Assembly (NCBI GenBank): GCA_022432975.1
Contig: CM039505.1
Span: 23,097,916-23,161,915, forward strand
DNA length: 64,000 bases
Reading direction: 5' to 3'
Origin: Begonia masoniana
Taxonomy: Eukaryota > Streptophyta > Magnoliopsida > Cucurbitales > Begoniaceae
Every line of letters starts with the position of its first letter. Positions within the stretch are counted from its first letter, which is position 1. This document shows positions 12,618 to 24,400 of the stretch, one piece after another. The notes below the pieces were generated by a model, which was given only the letters and a program-made list of their open reading frames with translations, made no database searches and had not been told where the DNA came from. Position numbers and translations under genes: made by a program.

Positions 12618-14269
12618 CAAAGCCACCCTTCTCTCCAAGTGTTACTTTCAAGCGGTACCCTCTCCCATAAAACACAACTAAAAGGAAGCCCCTAATGCTA
12701 AGATTGTTTGGTCAAACAATAAGAAAGCAAAAGAAGCTACTAAGAAATAAACTAGGTGATCGATTACATCAATTTGTTTCAAGGAAGATATTTGTTCCTT
12801 CTTTAAAGTTGGTTTGGACTTGAGGATGCTCTCATGTCAACAAGTGAAATGACATCTCCTTGTCTTGAGTGCTCAGCCCTAGATCCATTTGGTCTTCAAT
12901 TGCATCACTTAAGCACACAAAATAGATAAACTTTTGGCTCATGACCGAGTGGTTGCTCCCCATAGCATATCAAAAGAGAGAATGAGTCAACAAGAGGTGC
13001 AACAATTTCTCATTAATGAACAACTCATCAAAATAAAAAACAAGAGTAAGGTATTATGGAGTTACACCAAATTCAGGGATCAAGCCATAGCTGCCAGCTT
13101 TGCCAAGTCATCGAAAAAGAAAATGTCTATATTTCCTCACTTCCCTACTATCATGCTCATTCATTCACATTCCGACTCTAACAAAGCATAAAAAACTCCT
13201 GGGAATTATTTACCCTCACAATCTTGCACTTACACTATGTTTTGTATGGCAGTGAAGACACTGCCAAGTCTAAGTTTGAGGGTATTATTAGTCTGGGCTA
13301 TGAAATCATGTTGCGATATGTTAGGAAATTCCTAGTTTTATTTTGTGATGGCAGTAGTTATTGATGTTGTTAATACACTGAAAAATTCAACTTCCTAACT
13401 TATTAATCCTTTGAAAATCAACATTGTCACATATATAAAAATATAACTTAGGATTGTTTCCTTTTTGACAATTCTCCCTCCACGAAATACAATTTCTTTT
13501 TCTAGCTTGCTTATGAATATTATACTACTAAAATTCAATAATTTATATTTAAACAATGAATAATTGATGTCAACATAAGAGACCTTGAGGTCAAAGATTC
13601 CTTTAAAAGAAATAAGTTTAAGGGTTATAGAAAAAAAAAGTAAATAAAATAATAATAACGATTACGATTCCCTAGTCTACTTTCAATTTCGAATGAGCAC
13701 TTTGGATACTCAATGTGTAAAATTTGATTAGAGGGACTAAGGGAGGAACTTCATTGTAATAATATTAATTTTACTCATTTATATCATTATATGAGTATTT
13801 ATCTTTAGGTGACATTACTGAATAACCAAAGGTCTTCATCACTAATGTTGTCAATCATTTCAAAAGGTAGCGTGACTTATAAGAAAAAGGTCAATATAAA
13901 AAAAGAGAGAAAGAAAAATCAATATTCCCATACTTCTTACAAAAATGAATCCTTAGAATCTAGTTATCTAAAGAAGGTATGGAAAATTCAGTGATCTATT
14001 GCATAAATTATTAAATTTAGTATGAAATGATTGAACTTAGAAAGTTGTAGAGATATTTGAGCACATACACACTATGGAGAATAGTTATTTAGAATGATAA
14101 TTCTATGTGATAATGTTTTGATGTGTTAGTGCAAAGTTTTCATAGGATTACAAAGTTTAGAAGCATCTGAAAATATATGAAATCTAATAATGTTGCATCA
14201 AAATTGTATAATCTTTGATCACTTTTATGCATCACTCGAGGATGAATAACGTTTCAAGTTTGGAGGTAT
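12618..14269 (+). other. Old Ty3-like fragments, no gene recognised
   Basis: This stretch is AT-rich with many stops. An 85-codon ORF at 12934-13191 has no recognisable domain. Two polypurine-like tracts of the kind found before 3' LTRs of Athila/Tat elements occur: taagtttgagggtat near 13268 and caagtttggaggtat at 14255-14269. I read it as the worn internal part of one or two Ty3 elements upstream of the LTR at 14270. Confidence 0.4.
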
Positions 14270-15501
14270 TGATAACTCTCGAAAAAGAGTTCTTTCGAGT
14301 TAATATTTGCATGTGAAAAATTACTTGAATCGAGTTAAGTATGAATTATTTAGGCAAAAATTATCTAAATTGCTATAAATTGCTACACTGCTATCTGCTT
14401 CAGAGGATTAATTGATTTTGTTTATATTTTTAAGAGATATCATGTTAATAGCACTAAAATATCATTATTGTACATGCTGCGTAGATGATACTAACTAGAT
14501 GGACATACTTTCGAAATCGAGAAGATGGAGCAAAATATTTAATTGTGGAATTCAAATTATAAACAAAAAGAGGAAAACTCTATTGGAGAAGGTAGCAAAA
14601 GAAAAAATCCAAGAAAGAAGGAAGACAAATCTTAGGGAATAAAAAGCAGATTTTTGGGGAGAAAAAGCGTGTGGAGATGTGTGGAGAAAAGGAAAGGTTT
14701 TTCATCAAGGATGGGAGCAGAGAAACGAATTTTGAATTGACTTGGAGAAAAGTTGTCGTCTTCCTATTCTCCATCTTATAATCTATACACTTCTTCACTT
14801 CTTTTATTTTGATGATTTTCATTTTGGATATTTTCAAGTTAACTGCTTTGATGAATTTTATGATTATGGACTAAGAGTTTATTTTTGTTAAGGAAGAAAG
14901 TATTTGTTACGAGAATTTTATTGTTTGCTACGATTGTTTATTCTTATTCGAATAAATTATTATGTTGATTATGGTTAAATTTGATTTATGTCGACAGACA
15001 AAATTGATTACACATATCTTATCGTATTGAGAAATAGCTAGGAATAGTTAGATGCATATTAATTTATACAGATTGAATTTTACAAAATTGTTTTCATTCA
15101 ATTTGTATGACTTTTAGAGTAGGTTGTTAATGAGGTTTTATTATTTTTTTCTCTGTCTATAAATTGAAGAGAATAATAAAATGAACCACAAAAAAATTCA
15201 AAGTAATCTTGGTTATTGCATAATTTTTGTTATTTGAACTAATATTATAGCAATTAGTAGCTTTAGTAGAGAAATTTACCTAATAAAGAAATCAACTCTG
15301 ACCAATATTTTCAACATCAGTACCAATCTATTTTGATTTAAACTCTTATTTTTATATTTTATGTCTTTTATTTTACATCTTCCCTTGTTTTTAAGCAATA
15401 TAATTTGATTAGAATTATCCTGTGGGTTCGACTGATACTTAGTTTTTATTACTTTGTTAGCGACACGTGCACTTGTGTTTAAGTGTGAATTTTCACTAAC
15501 A
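14270..15501 (+). repeat. Probable 3' LTR of an Athila/Tat-like element
   Basis: It begins TGATAACTCTCG straight after a polypurine tract (14255-14269) and ends ..TTCACTAACA at 15501. Near its end it has cctgtgggttcgac and cgacacgtgcacttgtg, blocks typical of LTR ends in this part of the Ty3 family. No primer site follows, so it is a 3' LTR. I found no matching 5' LTR in the window. Confidence 0.5.
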
Positions 15502-16452
15502 TAGAGTTATTTCGATCATGCCTAGAAAGGATTGGGAAGAACGTGTGAGGGTTGAGAAAGGACATGGAGATGGTGTCGAACAAGCTAGATGCAATCGTCG
15601 ATTAGTTGTCCATCTTGCTGCAAATAGTGGCAGAGGTGAGGTTGCTGAAGATGGAATACCAGCAACCATCGTTCATTAAGCCACCATCTGACAATGATGG
15701 AAAGAAAAATAGGGCTCCACTATTTCAGGTTGACGTTGAAGTGGTAGCAAGTGTTACTAGAAAAACATCAGTCTAAAGTTCAACATTCGAATCAAATTTC
15801 AAGTGTTTTTTCTTCTTCTATCAAATATGAAGGATCATACCAGAAACAACAAAGGAATATTCATCAAAATTTTCAATGGCACGATGAGCAGTTTGGAGGT
15901 TTTACGCAAGAGAACAAGTTTGCAGTTTTTGAGTCGACCAAGAAGAGTGGAGGTAATAGAGAGTTGTCTCTACTGACGGGACAACCCTCAATTTTTGACG
16001 AGGATGTCTGGAAAATGGGGTTGAGAAAGACACTGATAATAAACACTAGACAAACTCATCATTTTGACCGAGGACAATACACATCAAGGCTCATTACCGG
16101 AGTAACACCATCGGACACAGTCAAGGCTCCCTGGCATCCAAGCTTTGACGAAATAGCAGCCAGTTTCTCATCCATTTTTCGCATTCAAACTGTACCCCAC
16201 CATTAGCACGAAGTCAAACCTTGCAACCCATAGTCGAGGCTCGCGTGAGGTTTGGTCAGGGAAGAATGACAATGGGGGGACGCTGCCTTCTTCAAGGAAG
16301 GCACTCCAATATCTGCAGATAGGAAACCAAGAATCGAGGGTTTCAGGCTACTAGACTTTGACCCACTGAGCCACAGAGTGATGATAGCCTTCGGTGAAGG
16401 AGGTTTTGGGTTGTTGGCATCTTCTTTGACGGTTAAGGTTTCACCCTTCGTA
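15502..16452 (+). pseudogene. Degraded gag-like fragment
   Basis: A frame from about 15561 reads MEMVSNKLDAIVD then a stop then LSILLQIVAEVRLLKMEY, a short heptad-like stretch as at the start of some Ty3 gags. It continues as KPPSDNDGKKNRAPLFQVDV. A 151-codon ORF at 15751-16206 overlaps in another frame and has no domain that I recognise. The rest up to 16452 is unassigned. Confidence 0.3.
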
Positions 16453-17373
16453 ATGGGGTGAGCAAAACCAAATCGGAGCTTATGAAATCGTTCCGGTTCT
16501 GGTCAGTTTTGAGCAAAATAAAACTGAAATGTAGTTCTATTTTGTAAGAATCAAATTTATTAATTTGGTTTTTGGTTTGGATCATTCAGAACCGACAGTA
16601 ATTGAACCGAACCGATTAAACCCTGATTGGTTTGGTTTTCTATTTTTAGTTCTAATTTCTACTTCTCACTACGAACTGAGAAGTTCTCGGTTCTAAGCCC
16701 TAAGTAATTTTTTATTTTCCCAAGTTTAAAGCTCGTTGGCCTGCCGAAAACCAATCTCGTTCGCTTCCCTTGACAACTTCTCGAATCTCAACTCTCTGGC
16801 TGGCGCTTCTGCTGTTCTTTCTCCCACTAGGCACTAGGTACGTTTGTTCTATTCTCAGCTATTCTTTCGTTCAGTCTGTTTTTATGTGTTTGGGTAGAGG
16901 AACAACTCTCTGCTTTTTGATTTTTTTTGTTTGGTTTCTCACATCTTTGGTAGAGGGTACTTAAATTCAAAACCAGAAAACAAAAGAATAAATTTTCATT
17001 CTACTTTGGGAGACTCTTCGGGCATGACCGAGAGCAATTTGTTTGTGATTTCTTCTTTATCATTTTCTCAACATTCTGTGCTGTTTTATTGTGTTGTTTT
17101 CTTGTTGTTAATTTCGTGGTGTTCGTTCCCCAATTTGTCATCGTTTTCTCCTCTATTTGTCTTCTTTTACTCGAATACAGAAAAAGGAAGTAAGGAGGGA
17201 GAACCAATAGGCTTTCAAAACATTATTTTTATGTGAAGTGTGAACCGTGAAGTTAATTTTATATTTGAAATGTGAACCGTGTATTTTAATTTTGTTTTCA
17301 TTTATGTGAATTGTGAACTTTGTAGTTTAATAACTGTAATTGTATCTTTGCTTAATTAACTATTGTTTTAGGA

Positions 17374-17539
17374 TGAAAACATTACTGAAAGTGTAAAGGG
17401 TCCTACTCTTAGTCAAACAAAAAGAAAAAAATTAGAAGTTTGGAATCATTTTACGAAGATTGAAAGTTCTGATAATAACAATCCTAGAGCAAAATGTAAT
17501 CATTGTTCACACTGATATGCATGTCATGCATCGAAGAAT
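17374..17539 (+). pseudogene. hAT transposase, N-terminal part with first half of BED finger
   Basis: The frame reads TLSQTKRKKLEVWNHFTKI then PRAKCNHC, the conserved VWxHF..AKCxxC start of a BED zinc finger. It goes on with a stop codon and YACHASKN, then breaks off. The matching second half (GYQNETSNLKRHIFTC) is found 25.3 kb away at 42865, which supplies the remaining histidine and cysteine ligands. Confidence 0.8.
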
Positions 17540-18599
17540 GTGATACACGTAGGAGTCCAAATACACGTTCCCAAAATAAATCACAAATCCTCACTAATCT
17601 TTATGCTAACAATCACTCTATTTTAATAGTGGAATACATATGAGGAGTTTTTCAAAGACTTGTCATGAAAGTTCAACTCTCAAGAGATGGACCAGCCCAC
17701 ACATATGCTCACTTAGGATGCAAGCGTGGAACCACCTCAGAAAGGAATTTGTCTTTTCAGAAGCGGTCATATGTAACCTTTATTCTTGTATTTGGATGTT
17801 GGCCTTAGTTGTATTAAACTTTATAATCATGCATGCATTAGATTGAATGGTTAGGATAAATGAATGTTAAAATTAGATGGTGGTGAGGATTGAAGTTTTA
17901 CTTAAGTGTGCGCGCCAAATAAAGTCCATCCATCACTCTTTAAGGCCCGATCCATCATGGAAGGAAAGAGAGGGACTAATTTGAATTTAAAACTGAATAT
18001 GCAAGCTCATTCTGCCTTACAAGGTGCAAGATAACTTACCATACAAAGAATTCATCTCCACAACCAAAAGGAAAGAGGAGCGCGCGCTTGGATGATGTTT
18101 ATCAAACCAAGCATTTCATTCCTTCTCCATTCAACCAAAATCTCTCACCACCCTTGGAATACTTAAGCATCGTTCTTAGTGTTTGTATTAAGATTTTGCA
18201 AATCAATAAAACAAGTAGACCTTTTTCTCTCAAGCCAAGGAGCCTCGACTCAAGATAAGGCCTCGGTTGTCACCAATCGAGCGGAGTTGTGCTTCTGAAT
18301 TGTTCTCCAAGTCCATGGTTGCGTGGAGACACTTATCATCATCTTCTCTACATCTTTCTAAGACCTTAGATAAGAGAGAAAAGATAACCAAACCAGACCT
18401 TGTGCCATTGTAATCTTCCTTGGAAGATTACATTCCCCGAAGGTGCTCTAGGTTGCCTCTCGGACCGGTTACTTGCATATTTTTTTTTGTTTTATGTTAT
18501 TTTCTCTTGTAATTTGCAAGACTTATTCACCACTTGTGGTAAGATCCCCACAAACTTTAATTGCAATTCGGACATCAATTGATATATTTGGTTTGCTCA
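17540..18599 (+). other. Unassigned spacer inside the hAT gene, left part
   Basis: About 1.06 kb separates the two halves of the BED finger, together with 42783-42857 to the right of element B. It opens with GTGATA and the right part ends CTTGTTTTGCAG, so it may be an intron of the transposase gene. It also has TATA-like and AATAAA-like sequence (18170-18210), as in an LTR. I found no duplication that proves an insertion. It contains no coding frame. Confidence 0.4.
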
Positions 18600-18936
18600 T
18601 GTAACACCCGGAAAATTCTTACAACGTGCGTAGCCCTTGGATAGGTTATTTTATGAGGGTTTAACATATATCATAAGGTTATGTTAAGTATTGGAATTAA
18701 AGTGCATAGGATTTGAGTGATTATGAATTTGATGTAATGGAACATTAATTGAATAAAGAGGGAAATAAGTGTCTTTGGAAGAAAGAAATCACGTTAGCAT
18801 GGCATGTGGAAGAGAAAACAAAAAGTGATGTATGAAGTTTGAAAAGTCAAAAGTAAAATTTGATTTTTGTGTTCAACCAATCAAATAAAATCACATGCTT
18901 TTGATAACACTTATTCCTTAAATTGTTAAGTGAGTA

Positions 18937-20162
18937 AATTAAGTTTGAAGAAGTCAAACTTGAGTAAAAAGCAAGGTAATTCACGTTGGATACAAGTGTG
19001 AAAAAGGAGAGAAATTGAGTGAAAAGTCAAAAGAGTGTGGGAACAATTAAAAGTAGGAAATGGGGTTTTTATTAAAAAGGGTAATTATGGAATGGAAAGT
19101 TACTTTTGGTAGGTAGGTCATGCTTATCCATTTGATGAGAAAATATAAAGTGGAAGAGGTTTAAGGTAGTATTGGTTTGAGATAATTAAAAAAAAAAAAC
19201 AGTAAGTAAAAGAGTGATATTTGTAGAAATAAAAGTAATTAAAAAAGGAAAAGTAAATGAAATGGGTTTTGAGGGATGGCATTCACGTTGGAACACGAGG
19301 AAGAGAAATGTGGGGTTGCTTTTCAATTTTGGTGAAATATGTGGTAGATTTTAAAAGTGGGAAAAACTTGGGTTTTAAATATTTGGTAAAGTAATGTGTT
19401 AAAAGGGTAAAAACTTATCTCTTCTCATCTTCTTCCACGATCAAGAGCAGCCGCCATTGGAGGAGTTCCTCTTCTTTTTTTCTCAAGTTTCTTCAAGGAT
19501 TTAAGGTTAGTTTTGGATGGGTTTTTAGTTGTATGCATGTAAGTAGTAAAATTAAGTTTGAAGAAGTCAAACTTGAGTAAAAAGCAAGGTAATTCACGTT
19601 GGATACAAGTGTGAAAAAGGAGAGAAATTGAGTGAAAAGTCAAAAGAGTGTGGGAACAATTAAAAGTAGGAAAATGGGGTTTTTATTAAAAGGGTAATTA
19701 TGGAATGGAAAGTTACTTTTGGTAGGTAGGTCATGCTTATCCATTTGATGAGAAAATATAAAGTGGAAGAGGTTTAAGGTAGTATTGGTTTGAGATAATT
19801 AAAAAAAAAAACAGTAAAGTAAAAGAGTGATATTTGTAGAAATAAAAGTAATTAAAAAAGGAAAAGTAAATGAAATGGGTTTTGAGGGATGGCATTCACG
19901 TTGGAACACGAGGAAGAGAAAATGTGGGGTTGCTTTTCAATTTTGGTGAAATATGTGGTAGATTTTAAAAGTGGGAAAAACTTGGTTTTAAATATTTGGT
20001 AAAGTAATGTGTTAAAAGGGTAAAAACTTATCTCTTCTCATCTTCTTCCACGATCAAGAGCAGCCGCCATTGGAGGAGTTCCTCTTCTTTTTTTCTCAAG
20101 TTTCTTCAAGGATTTAAGGTTAGTTTTGGATGGGTTTTTAGTTGTATGCATGTAAGTAGTAA
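18937..20162 (+). repeat. 612-bp tandem duplication inside the 5' LTR of B
   Basis: Two copies (about 18937-19548 and 19549-20162) start with aaattaagtttgaagaag and differ by only a few single-base indels. The 3' LTR has one copy, so the duplication arose after integration or is an assembly effect. The join falls in a short shared stretch (gtaaaatt / gtaaatt). Confidence 0.9.
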
Positions 20163-20710
20163 AATTTGGTGTTTTTGATGAGTTTTGTGGAGATTTAGCA
20201 AGGGTTTGGAAACCCTAATGGGAGGGCTCCGAAATTTTCTTTTACCTTGCTGATTTTCTTGCTAAAATTGGTTGTTTAAATCTTGGATAGAATGGTTTAG
20301 GTTGATTTTAGGGAGAGATTAGAAAAGTGGTGAGTTTTAGTGAAAAATCGATTATGGGATCAATGATGTCGTCGGTTATGTTTTGCAGAATTCGAATGGT
20401 TTTGCTCTGTTATTTGCTAAAATGGATTATTTCAATGAAAAGTAGACATGGAGAGGTTTACGAAATGGGGTGATTCGTCGAAATCCGTTGAAAAATGAGG
20501 GAGTTATGGCCGATTGAAGTTTGGGCTGTGAAAGGGTGAATTTCAGGTTTTGGAAGTTTAAAAGCTTAGGATTACTTAGTTGTTACTTCTTTAGGGTTAA
20601 TTATGGTTAATTATATGTTTATTAAGTGATTCATCATTTGTATGCTAGGTTAGCGAGCGAGGGAATTGTGTACTCGGAGTAAGCAACTACGATACGTGCA
20701 GGAAGTTCAG

Positions 20711-21463
20711 GTAAGTAGTGGACTGCTTGTGTTTTGCCTTCGGGCCTACACCATGGAACGGTAGGGAATTGTTTGTTTGGTTGTTTTGTTTGTTTCGTGT
20801 TGAGCATTGTGTGTGGCATGCATCATGGTTTTCAAACTACGAAATACGTGTTTTGACCATCGTTTGCAAACAGTGAAAGTAAAATGTAAAGTTAAAAGAT
20901 ATGTGAGGCAATGTGACCTTTTGTGGAGTCGCCTCGTCGCGATTTAGTGTCTGAAAGTATGACAGTTCGGGAGGGTTCCACAAAAGGTGTGTGTGATCTC
21001 TTGTGGTGTAACCTCGTCGCGATTTAGTGTCTGAAAGTATGACAGTTCGGGAGGTTAACACAAAAGATGCACGGTGTTGTCTGGTTGAGTCACCTCGTCG
21101 CGATTTAGTGTCTGAAAGTATGACAGTTCGAGAGGTGTCTACCAGTGAGTTGATAATGAATGAGGTTCATTGATCGACGTGGGAGAAGATCATGTATGGC
21201 CGTCCCGTGTGTGAACACGATGTGTGCCTCGGATCTGGCTCTGAGTGGTCAACGCGTGACCATCCTGTTAGGATAGGTATCCGCTTGACGCACAAGTGAA
21301 AGTGATGAGTAATGAAACGAGAACGAGTGAACACAACCGAGAGTTAGAAACCGCATGTATTAGGGTTGTGGTGAGGGTTGTTGTGTAGTGTGCATTGTGT
21401 TTTCGTATCCATTATTCCCTACTTGCTAAGCATTAGGCTTATGTTTTGTATTCTGTGGTGTAG
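20711..21463 (+). other. Candidate LTR intron, element B 5' LTR
   Basis: Donor TTCAG/GTAAGTAG, then the CGGGCCTACACC box (20741-20752), then TTGCTAAGCATTAGGC as branch-point-like sequence and GGTGTAG/GT as acceptor. The 3' LTR has the same at 41499-42247. Confidence 0.5.
20925..21150 (+). repeat. Three copies of a 70-75 bp repeat in B LTR
   Basis: The block cctcgtcgcgatttagtgtc followed by tgaaagtatgacagttcggg occurs three times inside the candidate LTR intron, separated by variable sequence. The 3' LTR carries the same three copies near 41715-41935. Confidence 0.85.
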
Positions 21464-21995
21464 GTGTTGACAGGTGTACAGGTGAGTGCCTTACGGAAAG
21501 CCAGGATTGAGACGCAGTTGGTGATGTACGAGGCATGCCGGTGCAGGCAGTTGTCGGGGCGTCTCGACCATGGTCTTCGGATATGTGGAACTTAATATTT
21601 TGGTAGTATTGTAAATGTGTATTTGTTGTATATAGTTAAGTTAAGGGTGATGGGTCGCCCTAACTTGTGGATTTTCTTCATTTAGAGATGTCAGTATTTT
21701 AGTCTTTTTTTTTCTGTTATTTGGTGATTCTGTATGCTGGATAGTTGAGTGATTAGTTGAGTAAGAATATTCTGGATCTGGTTTGGAATTTTTTTGTATG
21801 CAGGTATTAGCATTTTTGGAGGCGCCATTTTCAGGCGTTACTCTGTCAAAATTTTCGAAGAGAACGCCGTGGTGCTTAGCGGTTAGGATTAAGGGTAATT
21901 AGCGAGTCTAGGCTTACTTTAAACGTCGTTTTAATTGGGGTTAGAGTGAGCCAAGTAGCGCACCGAGCCAGGGTGGGTTCGGGGGCGTTACAAGA

Positions 21996-22009
21996 TGGTA
22001 TCAGAGCAA
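21996..22009 (+). promoter_or_regulatory. Primer-binding site of element B
   Basis: TGGTATCAGAGCAA lies three bases after the 5' LTR and is complementary to initiator tRNA-Met. Confidence 0.93.
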
Positions 22010-22074
22010 AATGGTCGATTCGTTCAAATGATTACCCGACAATGCCGGCCGCCGTGCAACGTGCTTCACCGACT

Positions 22075-22140
22075 GTAAGTACTTCTTTCCTTTTTAGTTG
22101 AGTTATTAACTAAGATTAGATTGTTTGAACCCTTGTACAG
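22075..22140 (+). other. Candidate leader mini-intron, element B
   Basis: ACT/GTAAGTAC is followed by TTATTAACTAAG (a good plant branch-point match) and CCTTGTACAG/GATTAG. It is 66 bp long and ends 12 bp before the gag ATG at 22153. Confidence 0.6.
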
Positions 22141-22152
22141 GATTAGACCAAA

Positions 22153-22690
22153 ATGCCAAGGAACCCAAGACAACCGGAGCGACCTAGAAGTGAACTTGAT
22201 GAGTCAGTCAAACTTCTTATTGAGTTGGTCAGTAAGCAGGCGGAGATAGTTGGGAGGCAAGGCGAATTGGTTGAATCGCTGTTAAGTCAGGGAGGACCGG
22301 GAAATGTTGGAGCTAGTTCTAGTGGAGAGCGATTTCGGGGATTGAAGCCTCCGGCATTTGAAGGTCGTTTGACAGATCCGACAACTGCTGAGAGTTGGAT
22401 ATGCACCATTGAAAATATGTTTAATGTCGCTGAGGTAGAGGAAGAAAATAAGGTGAAGTGTGCAACATTCCACCTAGCTACCGATGCTCAAAGCTGGTGG
22501 GAGACGGTGAAGGCTACCAAAGAGGCTCATACTATGACATAGAAAGAGTTCAAGGAGTTGTTTTTCGACAAGTATTACAACAAGACAGTCCAAGCTGCTA
22601 AGCGTAAGGAATTCATGGCATTAAAACAAACAGGATCGGTAGGGGAGTATATTCAGCAGTTTGAATCGTTGTCCCGATTTGCCAGTCACC
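22153..22690 (+). pseudogene. Element B gag, first part
   Basis: Ty3-type gag (retrotrans_gag domain). It starts at the first ATG after the mini-intron acceptor. The N-terminal region has a heptad-like stretch (LLIELVSKQAEIVGRQGEL), followed by GERFRGLKPPAFEG and the capsid motif AQSWWETVKA. A TAG at 22540-22542 stands where related gags have W (xTWxEFKELF), consistent with TGG changed to TAG. The frame then continues open to the insertion of element C at 22691-22696. It encoded the particle shell protein. Confidence 0.88.
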
Positions 22691-22855
22691 TAGTTTGTAA
22701 CACCCGACATTTCGGCCAGGTGATTCTCTGACCATTTTCATTGTCACCCTCTTATTTAACCTTTATGATTTAAATTTAATGTTAAGACAAATTTATTACA
22801 AGTAGTGTAAAACTAGGTTGGGTGGCAGTTTTGTAATTAAGATTGATGGGTTGAG

Positions 22856-22864
22856 TATAAATAG
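22856..22864 (+). promoter_or_regulatory. TATA box of C-family LTR
   Basis: TATAAATAG occurs in a GC-poor setting. It is conserved at 32739-32747 (3' LTR) and 37435-37443 (solo LTR E). Transcription would start about 30 bp downstream. Confidence 0.7.
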
Positions 22865-23396
22865 AAAATGGAAACCTTAAACCTCATTTTATTACCACTG
22901 TAGCCGACATTCCCTCTCGGCGATTCTCTCTCTCCCAAGCTTTTGCTCTCGGCTACCAGAATCTTCCCTTGCTGACGGCTGGTTTCAGCCTGCTTTTCTC
23001 TGCAAATCCGCACCCGAGGTATGAAATGGACAATGTAGTCATTTATTAGTGATTAAAGTTCTGCTTTCAGCTCGGCATTTGAGTTCGGAATTTTCTTAGC
23101 AGTGGCCGAGTAAGTTTAAGACCCTTTTAAGTCTGAGAGTAGAAATGTCATCCCAAATCGATTCTGAACATTTCAAAGTAACCAACTCGGATTTAATCAA
23201 TGGTAAAACCTGTCCACCTAGTTTCAGATTTCAGACTGCAGTGTGTCAAACAGAGGATTCGGAGTAACCTTAGCTATTAGAGTCCTAGGACGATTTATGA
23301 ATAGAACTATTAGGACCTTTGTTTTAACTACTGTAATGTACATGTTTTAGATGAAGAAGTTTAAAGGGAAGAAGCTCGGATTGCTAAGGAAACCAG

Positions 23397-24030
23397 GTAA
23401 GTGAATGTATTAAGATTTCCGGCCACTAGGGCCCTACACCGAAAGGGTATTAGGAAATCATTGAGATGTCGGTCTGTTGACTATGACTAGTTATTGCCAT
23501 GATATGAAGAAATTGTGTAAAAAGATGTTAAGTTACAGGATGTTTTGCTTGTCCTTATGGTATGAATTCTCTCTGTGAACTTCATGTTTATGTATTGAGT
23601 CCACGTTTATGACTGAGTTAAGAACATGAAAAGTAAATGTAATCATGATTAAGTGCAGGACGGGGAAAAGAGACCATGATAAGTATAGCTCGCGGATTCT
23701 CTCCCTGGTGGAGGCCGAGCTGATGATATGTATGGCTCGCGAATTCTCCCCCTGGTGGAGGCCGAGTTGATGATGTGTATGGCTCGCGGATTCTCCCACT
23801 GGTGGAGACCGAGTTAGTCGTTACTATGATTGCCGCGATAGGCAAATGACTATGAACCCCTGTCTTTCTCCCTCGTCTCCTGCCTTAATACATGCCATGT
23901 AAATAATGAAAATGAACATGAATGAAGAATGGTTTATGAACTTGTGTTCTTTAATTTGTGCACTCATGTATATCTGTCAGCATGCATTCCTTACTAAGTA
24001 TTAGGCTTATAGTTGAACCTTATGGTGTAG
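23397..24030 (+). other. Candidate LTR intron, element C 5' LTR
   Basis: Donor ACCAG/GTAAGTG at 23397, GGGCCCTACACC box at 23429-23440, branch-like CTTACTAAG near 23991, then TTAGGCTTATAG and GGTGTAG/GTGAAG with acceptor at 24030. The order and spacing match the other families. Counterparts are at 33279-33912 and 37976-38608. Confidence 0.55.
23685..23815 (+). repeat. Three ~50-bp repeats (GGCTCGCG..CTGGTGGAGGCCGAG)
   Basis: Each unit reads ggctcgcg(g/a)attctcc, then c(c/a)ctggtggag(g/a)ccgag, and can fold as a small hairpin (CTCC..GGAG). The same block recurs at 33567-33697 and 38265-38392. A close relative occurs inside the palindromic element F. Confidence 0.9.
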
Positions 24031-24400
24031 GTGAAGGAGGTTCAGGTGAGGATACTTTGTTCAAAGAGGATGCTTAAGGCTGGTTGCTGGAGGAAGCTCA
24101 ACATGACAGTGCAGGACTGGAAAGGCGATTTATGACCCCTGGTTAACGCTCTTTTGTTTCAGTAAAATAAAGGATATGGTAGTTTAAGTAGGATGAGATT
24201 ATTTTATAATGTTGAGCCTTGAGACTGTCTAGTTGATCACTGAGTCAGGGAATGATTATATAGATTTATAATGATCTGTAGCTTAAGTCTTCCGCTATAT
24301 GCATTCTGAATGAGTTGTGGTTTCTTTCTGTTGGAAGGAGTCATTTGATGATTTAGTGTTTTCTACCGTAAGATGGAAGCTGGATGAGGCAATCGCCCGG

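Larger units (their letters stand above)
18600..21992 (+). repeat. Element B 5' LTR, 3393 bp
   Basis: It is bounded by TGTAACACCCGGAAAATTC and ..GGGGGCGTTACA, and is followed by AGA and the primer site. It is 617 bp longer than the 3' LTR, mainly because of an internal tandem duplication at 18937-20162. Elsewhere the two LTRs look almost identical. Confidence 0.93.

Noticed and set aside
12934..13191. 85-codon ORF as a host gene
   Set aside because: No domain, signal or splice context, and it is followed by retrotransposon polypurine tracts. Left unassigned.
16770..17236. ORFs of 64 and 101 codons upstream of the hAT BED finger
   Set aside because: They are low-complexity, overlapping on both strands, and match no transposase part; the conserved frame starts only near 17374.
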